64,000 nt of DNA from UBA685 sp049890115. Its GTDB lineage: Bacteria > Pseudomonadota > Alphaproteobacteria > Puniceispirillales > Puniceispirillaceae. Below the pieces are notes generated by a model. The model had not been told where the DNA came from. It ran no database searches and was given only the letters and a program-made list of their open reading frames with translations. Location: assembly GCA_049890115.1 (NCBI GenBank), contig JBMHCC010000033.1, positions 1 to 64,000 on the forward strand, written 5' to 3'. The translations under genes were made by a program, and so were the position numbers. This document shows positions 9,020 through 17,230 of this stretch, piece by piece (the first letter of the stretch is position 1; every line of letters starts with the position of its first letter).

Positions 9020-9054
9020 AAAAAAACGGGAAGCCAGCTTGTTGCCAGCTTCCC
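9020..9054 (-). terminator. Intra-operon terminator/attenuator after the binding-protein gene
   Basis: On the minus strand, GGGAAGCTGGC and GCTGGCTTCCC (whole hairpin 9028-9054) form an 11-bp stem with two G:U wobbles and a short loop, followed by a run of Ts. It lies between the binding-protein gene and its permeases, the same arrangement as in the tauA-tauB gap. It probably sets a high binding protein to permease ratio. Confidence 0.82.
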
Positions 9055-9107
9055 TGTTACATGTCATGGCTGAACACAGCCCTTTTTAGCAAAAGGGGCT
9101 AGCCAGC

Positions 9108-9830
9108 TTAGTATGTTACGGCTTCAGCACCAAACCACTTTGTGATCATAGCGTTCAAAGAACCATCAGCTTTCACAGATGCAATAGCCGCATCCATTTT
9201 TGCTTTTAATGCGCCATCTGATTCACGTACACCCATGCCGATGCCGCCACCTAGTGGCACTTCACCAACAAACGCCATCTCGCCATTTGATTCTGCTACA
9301 AATGGTGCCAAGAATTCTTTGTCAGCAAGGACAGCATCTGCTTCACCATTTTTCACAGCAGCGATTGTTTCATCTGGTGTTGCGAATTCAACCAAAGTGG
9401 CACCTGATGATGCGATATGGCTTGCCTGAATTGTACCTGTCTGTGCAGCGATAACACCGCCATTAATATCAACAGATGAACCTGATAATGCTGCATAAGC
9501 AGATGGTGATGGCGGAATATAATCTTGTGTGAAATCAATTACTTCATCACGCTCTGCTGTGATAGACATACCGGCGATGATCGTGTCATAGTTACCTGAT
9601 ACCAAGTTTGGAATGATAGAATCCCAGTCATTTGTGACCCATTCACATTCAACTTTGGCACGCTTACACAGCTCATCACCTAATTCGCGCTCAAAGCCAT
9701 CAACTTCACCATTATCATTGATGAAGTTATAAGGAGGGTATGCACCCTCTGTACCCATGCGCACTTTATCAGCCATTGCTGGTGCTGAAAAAACAGCAAC
9801 TGCTGCTAATGTAAGTAGAAATTTTTTCAT
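9108..9830 (-). CDS. Polar amino acid ABC transporter substrate-binding protein
   Basis: A 240-residue periplasmic binding protein of family 3 (HisJ/ArgT/ArtJ type). A signal peptide occupies about residues 1-20, ending in SAPAMA before DKVRMG. The family pattern GTEGAYPPYNFINDNG and the AGMSITAERDEVIDFT block are both present; they bind the alpha-amino and carboxyl groups of the ligand. The start at 9830 is chosen because GGAGAG lies five bases before this ATG; the frame stays open to 9851 without a better signal. Basic or polar amino acids, or a derivative such as an opine or acyl amino acid, are plausible ligands. Confidence 0.88.
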   Translation of the reverse strand: MKKFLLTLAAVAVFSAPAMADKVRMGTEGAYPPYNFINDNGEVDGFERELGDELCKRAKVECEWVTNDWDSIIPNLVSGNYDTIIAGMSITAERDEVIDFTQDYIPPSPSAYAALSGSSVDINGGVIAAQTGTIQASHIASSGATLVEFATPDETIAAVKNGEADAVLADKEFLAPFVAESNGEMAFVGEVPLGGGIGMGVRESDGALKAKMDAAIASVKADGSLNAMITKWFGAEAVTY

Positions 9831-9875
9831 GTCACTCTCCTCTATAGACAATCGGTATTATTATATCATTATCTG

Positions 9876-10661
9876 CTAACTAGTCGCACTTAAAAATTGC
9901 TGCAGACGTTGTGATTTCGGTTTTTCAAATAGTTCTGCGGGGCTACCTTCTTCTTCGATAACACCGTGATGCAAGAATATCACCTTATCTGATACATCTT
10001 TTGCAAGATTCATATCATGCGTAACCAGAACCATAGTCCGACCTTCTTTGGCCAGCTGTTTGATAACCTTAATCACTTCTTGTTCTAATTCAGGATCAAG
10101 CGCTGAGGTTGGCTCGTCAAATAACAGAGCACGCGGTTGCATAGCCAGCGCACGCGCAATCGCTGCTCGTTGTTGCTGCCCACCAGATAATTGTGCTGGA
10201 AAAGCATCAGCCTTATCACCAATGCCAACCTTATCTAGCCAGTCTCTCGCTTCTTCTTCAACCTGCTTTCGCTCACGCCCTAACACGCTGACAGGTGCTT
10301 CTGAGACATTTTGCAAAATCGTCATATGAGACCATAGATTAAATTGCTGAAACACCATTGAAAGATTGGTTCTGATGCGCACTAATTGGTTATGGTCAGA
10401 TGGCTGTCTGCCAGTGGATGATGCTTTCCAATGCACCGCCTCACCTTCGATAGTCACCTCACCTTCCTCTGCCCATTCCAGCAAATTTGCACAACGCAAT
10501 AAGGTGGATTTTCCTGACCCTGAAGAGCCTATCAGCGATACAACCTCACCTTTTTGTGCAGCAAGGTTAATCCCTTTCAGCACCGCCAAATCACCAAATC
10601 TTTTGTGAATATTCTGCAAATTGATAACAGCTGTTGTTTTTTGCCGAGACTGCGCTGTCAA
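9876..10661 (-). CDS. Polar amino acid ABC transporter ATP-binding protein
   Basis: A 261-residue ATPase of the HisP/ArtP/GlnQ family. Walker A is IGSSGSGKSTLLR, the signature is LSGGQQQRAAIARAL and Walker B is ALLFDEPTSALDPE. The ORF begins with TTG, with GAGG six bases upstream; no ATG is available nearby in frame, so a non-ATG start is likely. It is the first gene of the operon that runs to the zinc deacylase at 6119, and is transcribed away from trhO through a shared 200-base region. Confidence 0.9.
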   Translation of the reverse strand: MTAQSRQKTTAVINLQNIHKRFGDLAVLKGINLAAQKGEVVSLIGSSGSGKSTLLRCANLLEWAEEGEVTIEGEAVHWKASSTGRQPSDHNQLVRIRTNLSMVFQQFNLWSHMTILQNVSEAPVSVLGRERKQVEEEARDWLDKVGIGDKADAFPAQLSGGQQQRAAIARALAMQPRALLFDEPTSALDPELEQEVIKVIKQLAKEGRTMVLVTHDMNLAKDVSDKVIFLHHGVIEEEGSPAELFEKPKSQRLQQFLSATS

Positions 10662-10858
10662 AACTGACCTCTTGAAACGAATTGATAACTGCCTAAAGCT
10701 AGACTAGCTGTCCCTATCCTTCAAGCACCGTTTTTCCAATTTGATGACATACCCGTAATGATTGTCATTTTATCAGATGGAAGGGTCTCTTGCAGAGCAT
10801 CACAGATGATATTAAGATGCCACGTAAATAGACTGCAATTTTTGCTAATGGGGGCGGC

Positions 10859-11845
10859 ATGAACGATCAGTCACATATAGTCACAGGCGAAATCCCTGTT
10901 CCACAAAGTAACGCCAGCTTCATTGTCGCAGCGTTATATAAATTTGTGGTGCTTGATGATATCGCAGACTGGCAAGTTAAGTTCAAAGATATCTGCTCAC
11001 AAGCTGGCGCTATGGGCACATTGCTGATTGCCGAAGAAGGCCTGAATGGCACGATTTCCGCCCCTTATGATGGCATGGTTCACTTTGTGAATTCGCTACG
11101 CTCTTTTGATGCTTTTGATGATATCGCGATTAAATATGCCATTCATGAAGAACGCCCCTTTCACCGTATGAAAGTCAGGCTGAAAAAAGAAATTGTGACA
11201 ATGGGGCGCGCTGATATTTACCCCTCACAACAAGCTGGCATTTATGTTGAACCGAAAGACTGGAACGAGCTGATTAGCGATCCTGATACGATGGTCGTTG
11301 ATACTCGCAATAATTATGAAACAGCGATTGGCAGTTTTGCGGGTGCGATTGACCCTGATACAACAAGCTTTCGGGAATTTCCCGCATGGGCAGAACAGCT
11401 ATCATCATTACCAGAAGATAAAAAACCAAAAAAGCTGGCGATGTTCTGTACAGGCGGCATCAGATGCGAGAAATCAACAGCATTAATGCGCTCTTACGGC
11501 TTTGATGAGGTTTATCACCTCAAAGGCGGCATTTTAAAATATTTTGAAGATGTGCCAGCAGAAGACTCCCTATGGCAAGGTGAATGTTTTGTCTTTGATA
11601 GCCGCGTTTCAGTTGATCATAAGCTTGCCAAAGGCTCTTATGAGCTATGCTATGCGTGCCGCATGCCAATTACAGCTGATGAAATGGATGATGAACGCTA
11701 TTTACCAGGCCTATCATGCCCTCATTGTTTTGAGCATAAAACAGATAGCCAGCTTGCCCGCTATCGTGAGCGTCAAAAACAGGTCGCATTAGCAAAAGAG
11801 CGCGGCGAAGCCCATATCGGCGCGGTAAGAGACGCAGCAGAATAA
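10859..11845 (+). CDS. trhO: tRNA uridine(34) hydroxylase, rhodanese family
   Basis: A 328-residue homologue of YceA/TrhO, which hydroxylates uridine 34 in certain tRNAs on the way to 5-(carboxy)methoxyuridine derivatives. An N-terminal acylphosphatase-like domain precedes a rhodanese domain with the active-site loop FCTGGIRC (196-203). The C-terminal part holds the two Cys pairs typical of the family, CYACRMPI and LSCPHCF. Length agrees with the family. The start is the ATG after GGGGGCGG. It is monocistronic and convergent with the next gene. Confidence 0.93.
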   Translation: MNDQSHIVTGEIPVPQSNASFIVAALYKFVVLDDIADWQVKFKDICSQAGAMGTLLIAEEGLNGTISAPYDGMVHFVNSLRSFDAFDDIAIKYAIHEERPFHRMKVRLKKEIVTMGRADIYPSQQAGIYVEPKDWNELISDPDTMVVDTRNNYETAIGSFAGAIDPDTTSFREFPAWAEQLSSLPEDKKPKKLAMFCTGGIRCEKSTALMRSYGFDEVYHLKGGILKYFEDVPAEDSLWQGECFVFDSRVSVDHKLAKGSYELCYACRMPITADEMDDERYLPGLSCPHCFEHKTDSQLARYRERQKQVALAKERGEAHIGAVRDAAE

Positions 11846-11868
11846 TTGATAATCAGTTAGCTGCTAGC

Positions 11869-12843
11869 TTAGCTTCTGCCATGCGGACTTAACAAATCCT
11901 GAACAGGGCCTTCTGGCACTATCTGTGTCGGGTTAATCATAGTATGGCTGGCATAATAATGTGTTTTGATATGATCGAAAAACACAGTCTCTGCCACACC
12001 ATCCATCTGATATATCTCTTTCATATAGCCATAAATATTTGGATAATCGAAAATGCGTCTGAGGTTACATTTGAAATGCCCGACATAGACAGGATCAAAG
12101 CGGATTAGCGTCACAAATAGGCGGAAATCAGCTTCTGTTAGCCTATCACCCATCAGATAGCGGTTTTCAGATAAGCGCTCTTCAATATCATCAAGTGCGT
12201 TAAATACCTCAGATAGGGATTCCTGATAGGCCTTCGTGGTTGTCGCAAAGCCTGTTTTATACACACCATTATTGATATTATGATAAACCAGCTCATTAAT
12301 GCGTTCGATATCATCACGCATCTCTTCAGGCCAGAAATCCAAATCATTACCTGTTACATCATCAAAAGCAGAATTGAACATACGAATGATCTCAGATGAT
12401 TCATTTGACACAATTCGACCTGTTTGCTTGTCCCATAAAACAGGTACTGTCACCCTGCCTGTGGCTTTTTCATAGCTCTGGATATAGACGTCACGCATAA
12501 ATGGCTTGCCCATCAGATTATCACCTGTGGCACCGTCAAAATCTGTTTCAAATGTCCAACCATCATCAAGCATCAAGGGATGCACAACTGAAATATCAAT
12601 ATGTGGCTCAAGCCCTTTTAATTTACGAAAGATCAAGGTGCGATGTGCCCAGGGGCACGCATAGGATACATAAAGGTGATAGCGTCCCGATTCAGCCTTG
12701 AAGCCAGCCTCACCAGAGGGACCAGCAGAACCATCCTTGGTTACCCAGTTACGAAACCGTGCCACATCGCGAACGAATTTCCCATCTGATTTTTTGGTAT
12801 CATACCATTGGTCAGACCACACACCGTCAATAAGAAGGCCCAT
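11869..12843 (-). CDS. yqjG: Glutathionyl-hydroquinone reductase (Xi-class GST)
   Basis: A 324-residue Xi-class glutathione transferase that reduces glutathionyl-hydroquinones to hydroquinones. The diagnostic active site YVSYACPWAHR places the catalytic cysteine at residue 63. The conserved C-terminal block with RFDPVYVGHFKCNLRRI and YPNIYGYMKEIYQ is also typical of the YqjG/ECM4/PcpF group. AGGAG precedes the ATG at a good distance. It is cytoplasmic and probably has a housekeeping detoxification role. Confidence 0.93.
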   Translation of the reverse strand: MGLLIDGVWSDQWYDTKKSDGKFVRDVARFRNWVTKDGSAGPSGEAGFKAESGRYHLYVSYACPWAHRTLIFRKLKGLEPHIDISVVHPLMLDDGWTFETDFDGATGDNLMGKPFMRDVYIQSYEKATGRVTVPVLWDKQTGRIVSNESSEIIRMFNSAFDDVTGNDLDFWPEEMRDDIERINELVYHNINNGVYKTGFATTTKAYQESLSEVFNALDDIEERLSENRYLMGDRLTEADFRLFVTLIRFDPVYVGHFKCNLRRIFDYPNIYGYMKEIYQMDGVAETVFFDHIKTHYYASHTMINPTQIVPEGPVQDLLSPHGRS

Positions 12844-12920
12844 AAGAACTCCTGCTAAATCATTTATGATTATTTACCATTGCCAATACGTTATGGCTTT
12901 GCTGATGGACTAGGCCTGAT

Positions 12921-13577
12921 TTATGATTTTTTCAAAGCTGCAATATTAGCCGCATAATGGTCAGCGCCACCCTTGAAAACAGCAGAGCCAGCAACCAGCA
13001 CATCTGCCCCAGCAGCGATCACATCACCTGCATTATCAGCTGTTACACCGCCATCAACCTGAATATGAATATCACGCCCTGCAATCATCTGTTTGATAGC
13101 TGCAATCTTCGCAAGCTGAGATGTTAAGAATGACTGGCCACCAAAGCCAGGATTGACGCTCATCACCAGAATTAAATCGAGCTTATCAAGCACATAAGAT
13201 AGGCCTTCAATCGAAGTATGCGGGTTAAGCGACACACCAGCTTTGCACCCTTTTTCACGGATAGCTGACAGAGTTCTGTCAAGATGCGTTGCTGCCTCAA
13301 TATGAACCGTGATGCCATTAGCACCAGCTGCCACATAATCATCCAGCAATTCATCAGGATTTGTTACCATCAGATGGGCGTCAAAATATTTGTCAGTCAC
13401 CCCTCTAACAGCCTTAATAATGGGCGGGCCAAAGGTCAGGTTCGGCACAAAGTGACCATCCATTACATCTAGATGAATCCAATCAGCACCAGCTTTATCA
13501 ATGCGCTGAATCTCTGCACCAAGCTGACTAAAATCAGCAGATAGAATAGATGGCGCGATTAAGGTTGGACGAGACAT
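12921..13577 (-). CDS. rpe: Ribulose-phosphate 3-epimerase
   Basis: A 218-residue TIM-barrel enzyme interconverting ribulose 5-phosphate and xylulose 5-phosphate in the pentose phosphate pathway. Metal ligands and catalytic residues lie in WIHLDVMDGHFVPN (His35, Asp37, Asp40). The phosphate-binding segments MSVNPGFGGQ and QVDGGVTADNA are intact. AAAGGA precedes the ATG. It lies 41 bases after the helicase gene on the same strand, so the two may be co-transcribed. Confidence 0.96.
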   Translation of the reverse strand: MSRPTLIAPSILSADFSQLGAEIQRIDKAGADWIHLDVMDGHFVPNLTFGPPIIKAVRGVTDKYFDAHLMVTNPDELLDDYVAAGANGITVHIEAATHLDRTLSAIREKGCKAGVSLNPHTSIEGLSYVLDKLDLILVMSVNPGFGGQSFLTSQLAKIAAIKQMIAGRDIHIQVDGGVTADNAGDVIAAGADVLVAGSAVFKGGADHYAANIAALKKS

Positions 13578-13618
13578 GACAGATATCCTTTATCATGAGA
13601 AGGCGTAACGCTGATAGA

Positions 13619-15445
13619 TCACGCGCCGATAATATCTTTTGCTTTGAAATAAGGCAAATTATCCTGTGATGAACAGCCCATAACAGATAGACGCTCAATA
13701 ATCTGCAAGGCACGCTGATATTTGCGTTCCAGCTCATCGCCATCTGTTTCACCAAATAGCTCACCACATAGCAAAATACCGTGATTGGCCTGCAAGGCAC
13801 GAATTTTACGGCCATGCATCAAGCCATCAACCAGAATATTATGATCCATCTCTTCTGCTTTTACGATTTGTAAGCGGTTTTCAACCAGAAAAGCACGTAC
13901 CTTTGCCTCACCTTCTAAGGTGAGTTTCCAGAAATCAGAATCAGATGTTGATGGCTCACCAGATACCAGCGCAAATGCCTTACAAAAGGCAAGGAAAATC
14001 AGCTCAGGCTTCTCACTACCTGTCCAAGCAGTCTGGCCAAGTGTCTGCCAAATATGATGATTCATCTCATCATAAATTGCTGGAATTCTCTCAAAGAATA
14101 AACGATGCAAACCAATATCATTAATTGAGCTATCCATCTTCTGCTCTTTATGAATATCAATCGCTGATAATGACCCGCAAGCAGGGCAACCACCATCTTC
14201 AAATTTATTCTTTAGATACACATGCGAACAACGCAAACCTGTTTCCAACTTATGATCACATAAATAATAGCTTGTCTGTTCATCAACAGGCTGCTGTGAA
14301 ATCCATTCAAACCTGTTCTTAAAACGCATATAGGAACCACGATGCGACCATAGTGACCATTGCAGCTTTTCAACGGGTCCAAAAGTTGACCAATTTGACG
14401 ATACATCAATGACAACACAGCTATCTTTATTTGGCGCAGCACGAAGGCCACGTCCAACAGACTGACCCCACAGAACTTTTGATAAGGTCGGGCGCATATG
14501 AACAATGATATTACAATGTGGATTATCCCAGCCTTCAGCTAGCACACCAACTGAAACAATCGCTTCCACCTCGCCATCTTCATGCGCTTTTAGCATCTGC
14601 ATACGCTCTTTAATTGGCGTTTGTGCGGTAATCAGCTCAACAGATAAACCAAGCTCTTGAATGGCCTCAACTGTTGTTTCTGCGACTGTGACATCAGGAC
14701 AGAACCAAGCCGACACAGGCTTCGGTTTTACAATCTCTCTTTCCTGAAGATAGATATTACAAGCATGACTTATCATTGATGATTTGATGATGGCAGGTGC
14801 TAATTTGGCAACTGGAAAATCACCACAGGATACATCAATATTACCCAAATCAAGATCATGAATAAAATGCGGGCGATAGCGCGGACGCACCAAAATACCC
14901 TCATCAAATAACACGCTCATATCTGCGCCATCAATAATCGCATCAAAAGCAAGGCTGAGCTGATCTCGCTGATCAGCTGTGCGGCGTTCTGGCGAGGCTG
15001 TCAGACCCAACATATGGGCATCATCTTTGCCATGCTCATTAAAACAATCCAGAATACGCTTATAACCTGTGCCATTTGGCGAGACACGATGTGCCTCATC
15101 AATGATCAGCAAATCAGCTTGTTTGATCGCATCATCAAGAATGTCTTTGGCTCTGGTGCTGGTCGATAACAACACATCATAATCTGTGAAAGGCTCTTCA
15201 TTTTTCGTCAAATTCAGCTTTTGCACACGATGCGCTTTGCCAAGCGCACGTTCCAGCTGCTCTAGCAAAACAAGCCTGTGACAAAGCACAATTACTTTTT
15301 TACCAGAATAAAATTGGCGAATAATCTCAGATGCCAAAACCGTTTTACCGGCACCTGTTGGTGCCTTTACAATAAAACGGCGATGCGCCTTTAAAATAGT
15401 CGGCAACCCATCAATAATTTCCTGTTGCCAGCGCCGTAATTCCAT
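13619..15445 (-). CDS. DEAH-box superfamily 2 helicase (SSL2/RadD-like)
   Basis: A 608-residue DNA/RNA helicase-like ATPase. Motif I is APTGAGKT (28-35), motif II IIDEAHR, motif III GLTASPERR and motif VI GQSVGRGLR. A cysteine cluster after the helicase core (CDHK ... RCSH ... CPACG) probably binds zinc, as in RadD-type proteins. RadD homologues take part in double-strand break repair and recombination intermediate processing; the exact role here is inferred only. A TTG at 15463 is a possible alternative start, but the ATG at 15445 gives the usual short lead before the Q-like motif RRWQQE. Confidence 0.85.
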   Translation of the reverse strand: MELRRWQQEIIDGLPTILKAHRRFIVKAPTGAGKTVLASEIIRQFYSGKKVIVLCHRLVLLEQLERALGKAHRVQKLNLTKNEEPFTDYDVLLSTSTRAKDILDDAIKQADLLIIDEAHRVSPNGTGYKRILDCFNEHGKDDAHMLGLTASPERRTADQRDQLSLAFDAIIDGADMSVLFDEGILVRPRYRPHFIHDLDLGNIDVSCGDFPVAKLAPAIIKSSMISHACNIYLQEREIVKPKPVSAWFCPDVTVAETTVEAIQELGLSVELITAQTPIKERMQMLKAHEDGEVEAIVSVGVLAEGWDNPHCNIIVHMRPTLSKVLWGQSVGRGLRAAPNKDSCVVIDVSSNWSTFGPVEKLQWSLWSHRGSYMRFKNRFEWISQQPVDEQTSYYLCDHKLETGLRCSHVYLKNKFEDGGCPACGSLSAIDIHKEQKMDSSINDIGLHRLFFERIPAIYDEMNHHIWQTLGQTAWTGSEKPELIFLAFCKAFALVSGEPSTSDSDFWKLTLEGEAKVRAFLVENRLQIVKAEEMDHNILVDGLMHGRKIRALQANHGILLCGELFGETDGDELERKYQRALQIIERLSVMGCSSQDNLPYFKAKDIIGA

Positions 15446-15592
15446 CTTCAGCCTATTTATCAATTATTAAATTAGTCGTTACTCAAATAGCAGGCGAACA
15501 GTATAGACGAATTAACCAAGAATTACGCACTTTTTTTTGTTTTTTTGAAAATAGCCCATTTAGCATGATATTTATCGGCTAATGAGGCACCC

Positions 15593-16591
15593 TTATCCGA
15601 TAAGGCCATGCAATGTTTCAAGCAAGGTTGCGTTCACTTCTCTGCTGCCTTCATCTTGCCGATTTTTATGGCGGCGAGCCCCTGGCATCCTGACCCCATC
15701 CAATGATGTCAGCGCATCAAAGAAGCCTGCGCTATGATTATCCCAGCCATCACCAGATAGTAATTGTGGTGAAATCGCTATGATAAGCTCACCGCCTCTG
15801 GCAGGCCCGCCATCATTATTATCTTGGCTAGCAGCTTCATAAGAGAATTGATCACCAGCAAGTGTCGCAGATAATAATTCAACCATCATAGAAATAGCAG
15901 AGCCTTTATAGCCGCCAAATGGCAATAATACGCCTTTTAACACTTCATTGGGATCATTGGTTGGCTGACCATCAGGGCCTAGGCCTGTACCATCTGGCAA
16001 ATCATGGCCATCACGTGCTGCCAGCATCACATCACCTTTGGCAAGGCGTGAGGTTGCCATATCAAACACAACAGGCGTATCACCAGGGCGTGGCCAGGCA
16101 AAGGCTAGCGGATTTGTGCCAAAAAAGGCCTTGGTGGCACCAGCTGGCGCGACAGATGGCTTAAAACATGTACAGGCAATCCCAACCAGATTCTGCTCTG
16201 CTAGATATTCCACCTCTGGCCAGAGTGCCGCAAAATGAAAACTATTATAAAGGCGCATCACAGCAATGCCTGTCTGATGGGTTGCTTTTGCCAGAACTGG
16301 CAAAGCACATTCCAGCGAATAAGGCGCATAGCCATATTTGCCATCAACCGAAATGACAGAAGGCAATATTTGTTCGATAACAGGCGCAGCAGTGCCATCA
16401 ACCTTGCCTGATTGCATGGATTTCACATAGCCTGGCAAGCGGAACAGACCATGCGAGGCAGACCCATCACGTTCAGCACGTGTGACAATAGAGGCAATTG
16501 CTTTGGCATTGGCATCATCACAGCCATTGGCCTTTAGCACACGCAATGCCAGTGCTTCAATTTCTGCAAGAGTACAAGTTTCGGTCGCCAT
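15593..16591 (-). CDS. Ldh-family (malate/L-lactate dehydrogenase-like) oxidoreductase
   Basis: A 332-residue NAD(P)-dependent oxidoreductase of the Ldh2/YlbC/DpkA family, which reduces 2-oxo acids or cyclic imines such as pyrroline- or piperideine-2-carboxylate. The family pattern AERDGSASHGLFRLPGYV near residues 38-55 (catalytic His) and the PFGGYKGSAISMMVELL segment near residue 220 are clear. AGGGGG precedes the ATG by six bases. It is the last gene of a four-gene minus-strand operon with a DUF3726-like protein, an unknown 571-residue protein and an atypical M19 protein. A role in reducing an imino or keto acid released by the upstream enzymes is inferred. Confidence 0.85.
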   Translation of the reverse strand: MATETCTLAEIEALALRVLKANGCDDANAKAIASIVTRAERDGSASHGLFRLPGYVKSMQSGKVDGTAAPVIEQILPSVISVDGKYGYAPYSLECALPVLAKATHQTGIAVMRLYNSFHFAALWPEVEYLAEQNLVGIACTCFKPSVAPAGATKAFFGTNPLAFAWPRPGDTPVVFDMATSRLAKGDVMLAARDGHDLPDGTGLGPDGQPTNDPNEVLKGVLLPFGGYKGSAISMMVELLSATLAGDQFSYEAASQDNNDGGPARGGELIIAISPQLLSGDGWDNHSAGFFDALTSLDGVRMPGARRHKNRQDEGSREVNATLLETLHGLIG

Positions 16592-16606
16592 TATATGCCC
16601 CCTTTG

Positions 16607-17230
16607 TTAATCATTATCATTTAGACCAGCACCAGCACCTGCCAGCCTTGATGCTTGTGACGATGGCACATAGTTGCGAAAAGCAAAAGAGCCTATCACC
16701 TCATAAGCGTTTTTATCAACTGTGATACGTGCTGGAAATGAAGGCCTCTTTTCAGGGTGAAAGGGGTGTTTCACTATGAAATAGCTGCTCGCTTTTGGTG
16801 CTGTTTTTTCTGACAGATACTCAGCAATATTTGGCTGACCATCATCACCGTTCGCCACAATACCAAAACTGCCAAAATGAGATGATTGACGTATTCCAAT
16901 CAGACCAAGAGATAGGAAGGGATAATGTGGCATTTCCATCTCTATCTCATCAGCTTGACCAGCAATAAGATAATCCATAGCTGCTATCAAAGATGGCAGT
17001 GTTGCTGTTGCTGAAAGCTTTATGGTTCGCTTTGTTTTATCAAAGGTAAAAGAAGGATGTGAGTGAGTTTCACTTTGCAAAAATGCCGCAATTTCTGCAT
17101 CAGCGACAATGTGATAACCACAAAGATAATGCGTAGCAGCAGCGATATCTTCTGCCATGCCATAGCTGAGGCCTTTGCCTATCACAGCCTTTTTCACCTC
17201 AGAGACAAGCTGGTTAACTGACAGCTCCAT
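16607..17230 (-). CDS. DUF3726-like conserved protein
   Basis: A 207-residue protein with no signal peptide or membrane segment. The N-terminus (ELSVNQLVSEVKKAV, GLSYGMAEDIAAATHYL) resembles the DUF3726 family, which I recall from alphaproteobacteria; no biochemical function is known to me. The start is set at 17230: its ATG shares one base with the TGA of the upstream gene (TGATG), a sign of translational coupling. A TTG at 17242 is a less likely start. It lies 15 bases before the Ldh-family gene. The tight spacing suggests it acts with its neighbours, perhaps as a subunit or accessory of the same pathway. Confidence 0.65.
   Translation of the reverse strand: MELSVNQLVSEVKKAVIGKGLSYGMAEDIAAATHYLCGYHIVADAEIAAFLQSETHSHPSFTFDKTKRTIKLSATATLPSLIAAMDYLIAGQADEIEMEMPHYPFLSLGLIGIRQSSHFGSFGIVANGDDGQPNIAEYLSEKTAPKASSYFIVKHPFHPEKRPSFPARITVDKNAYEVIGSFAFRNYVPSSQASRLAGAGAGLNDND

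Noticed and set aside
10741..10775. ATGACA...TGTCAT inverted repeat upstream of trhO as a PhoB box
   Set aside because: Arms are only six bases, 14 bases apart, and do not match the tandem 11-base organisation of Pho boxes.
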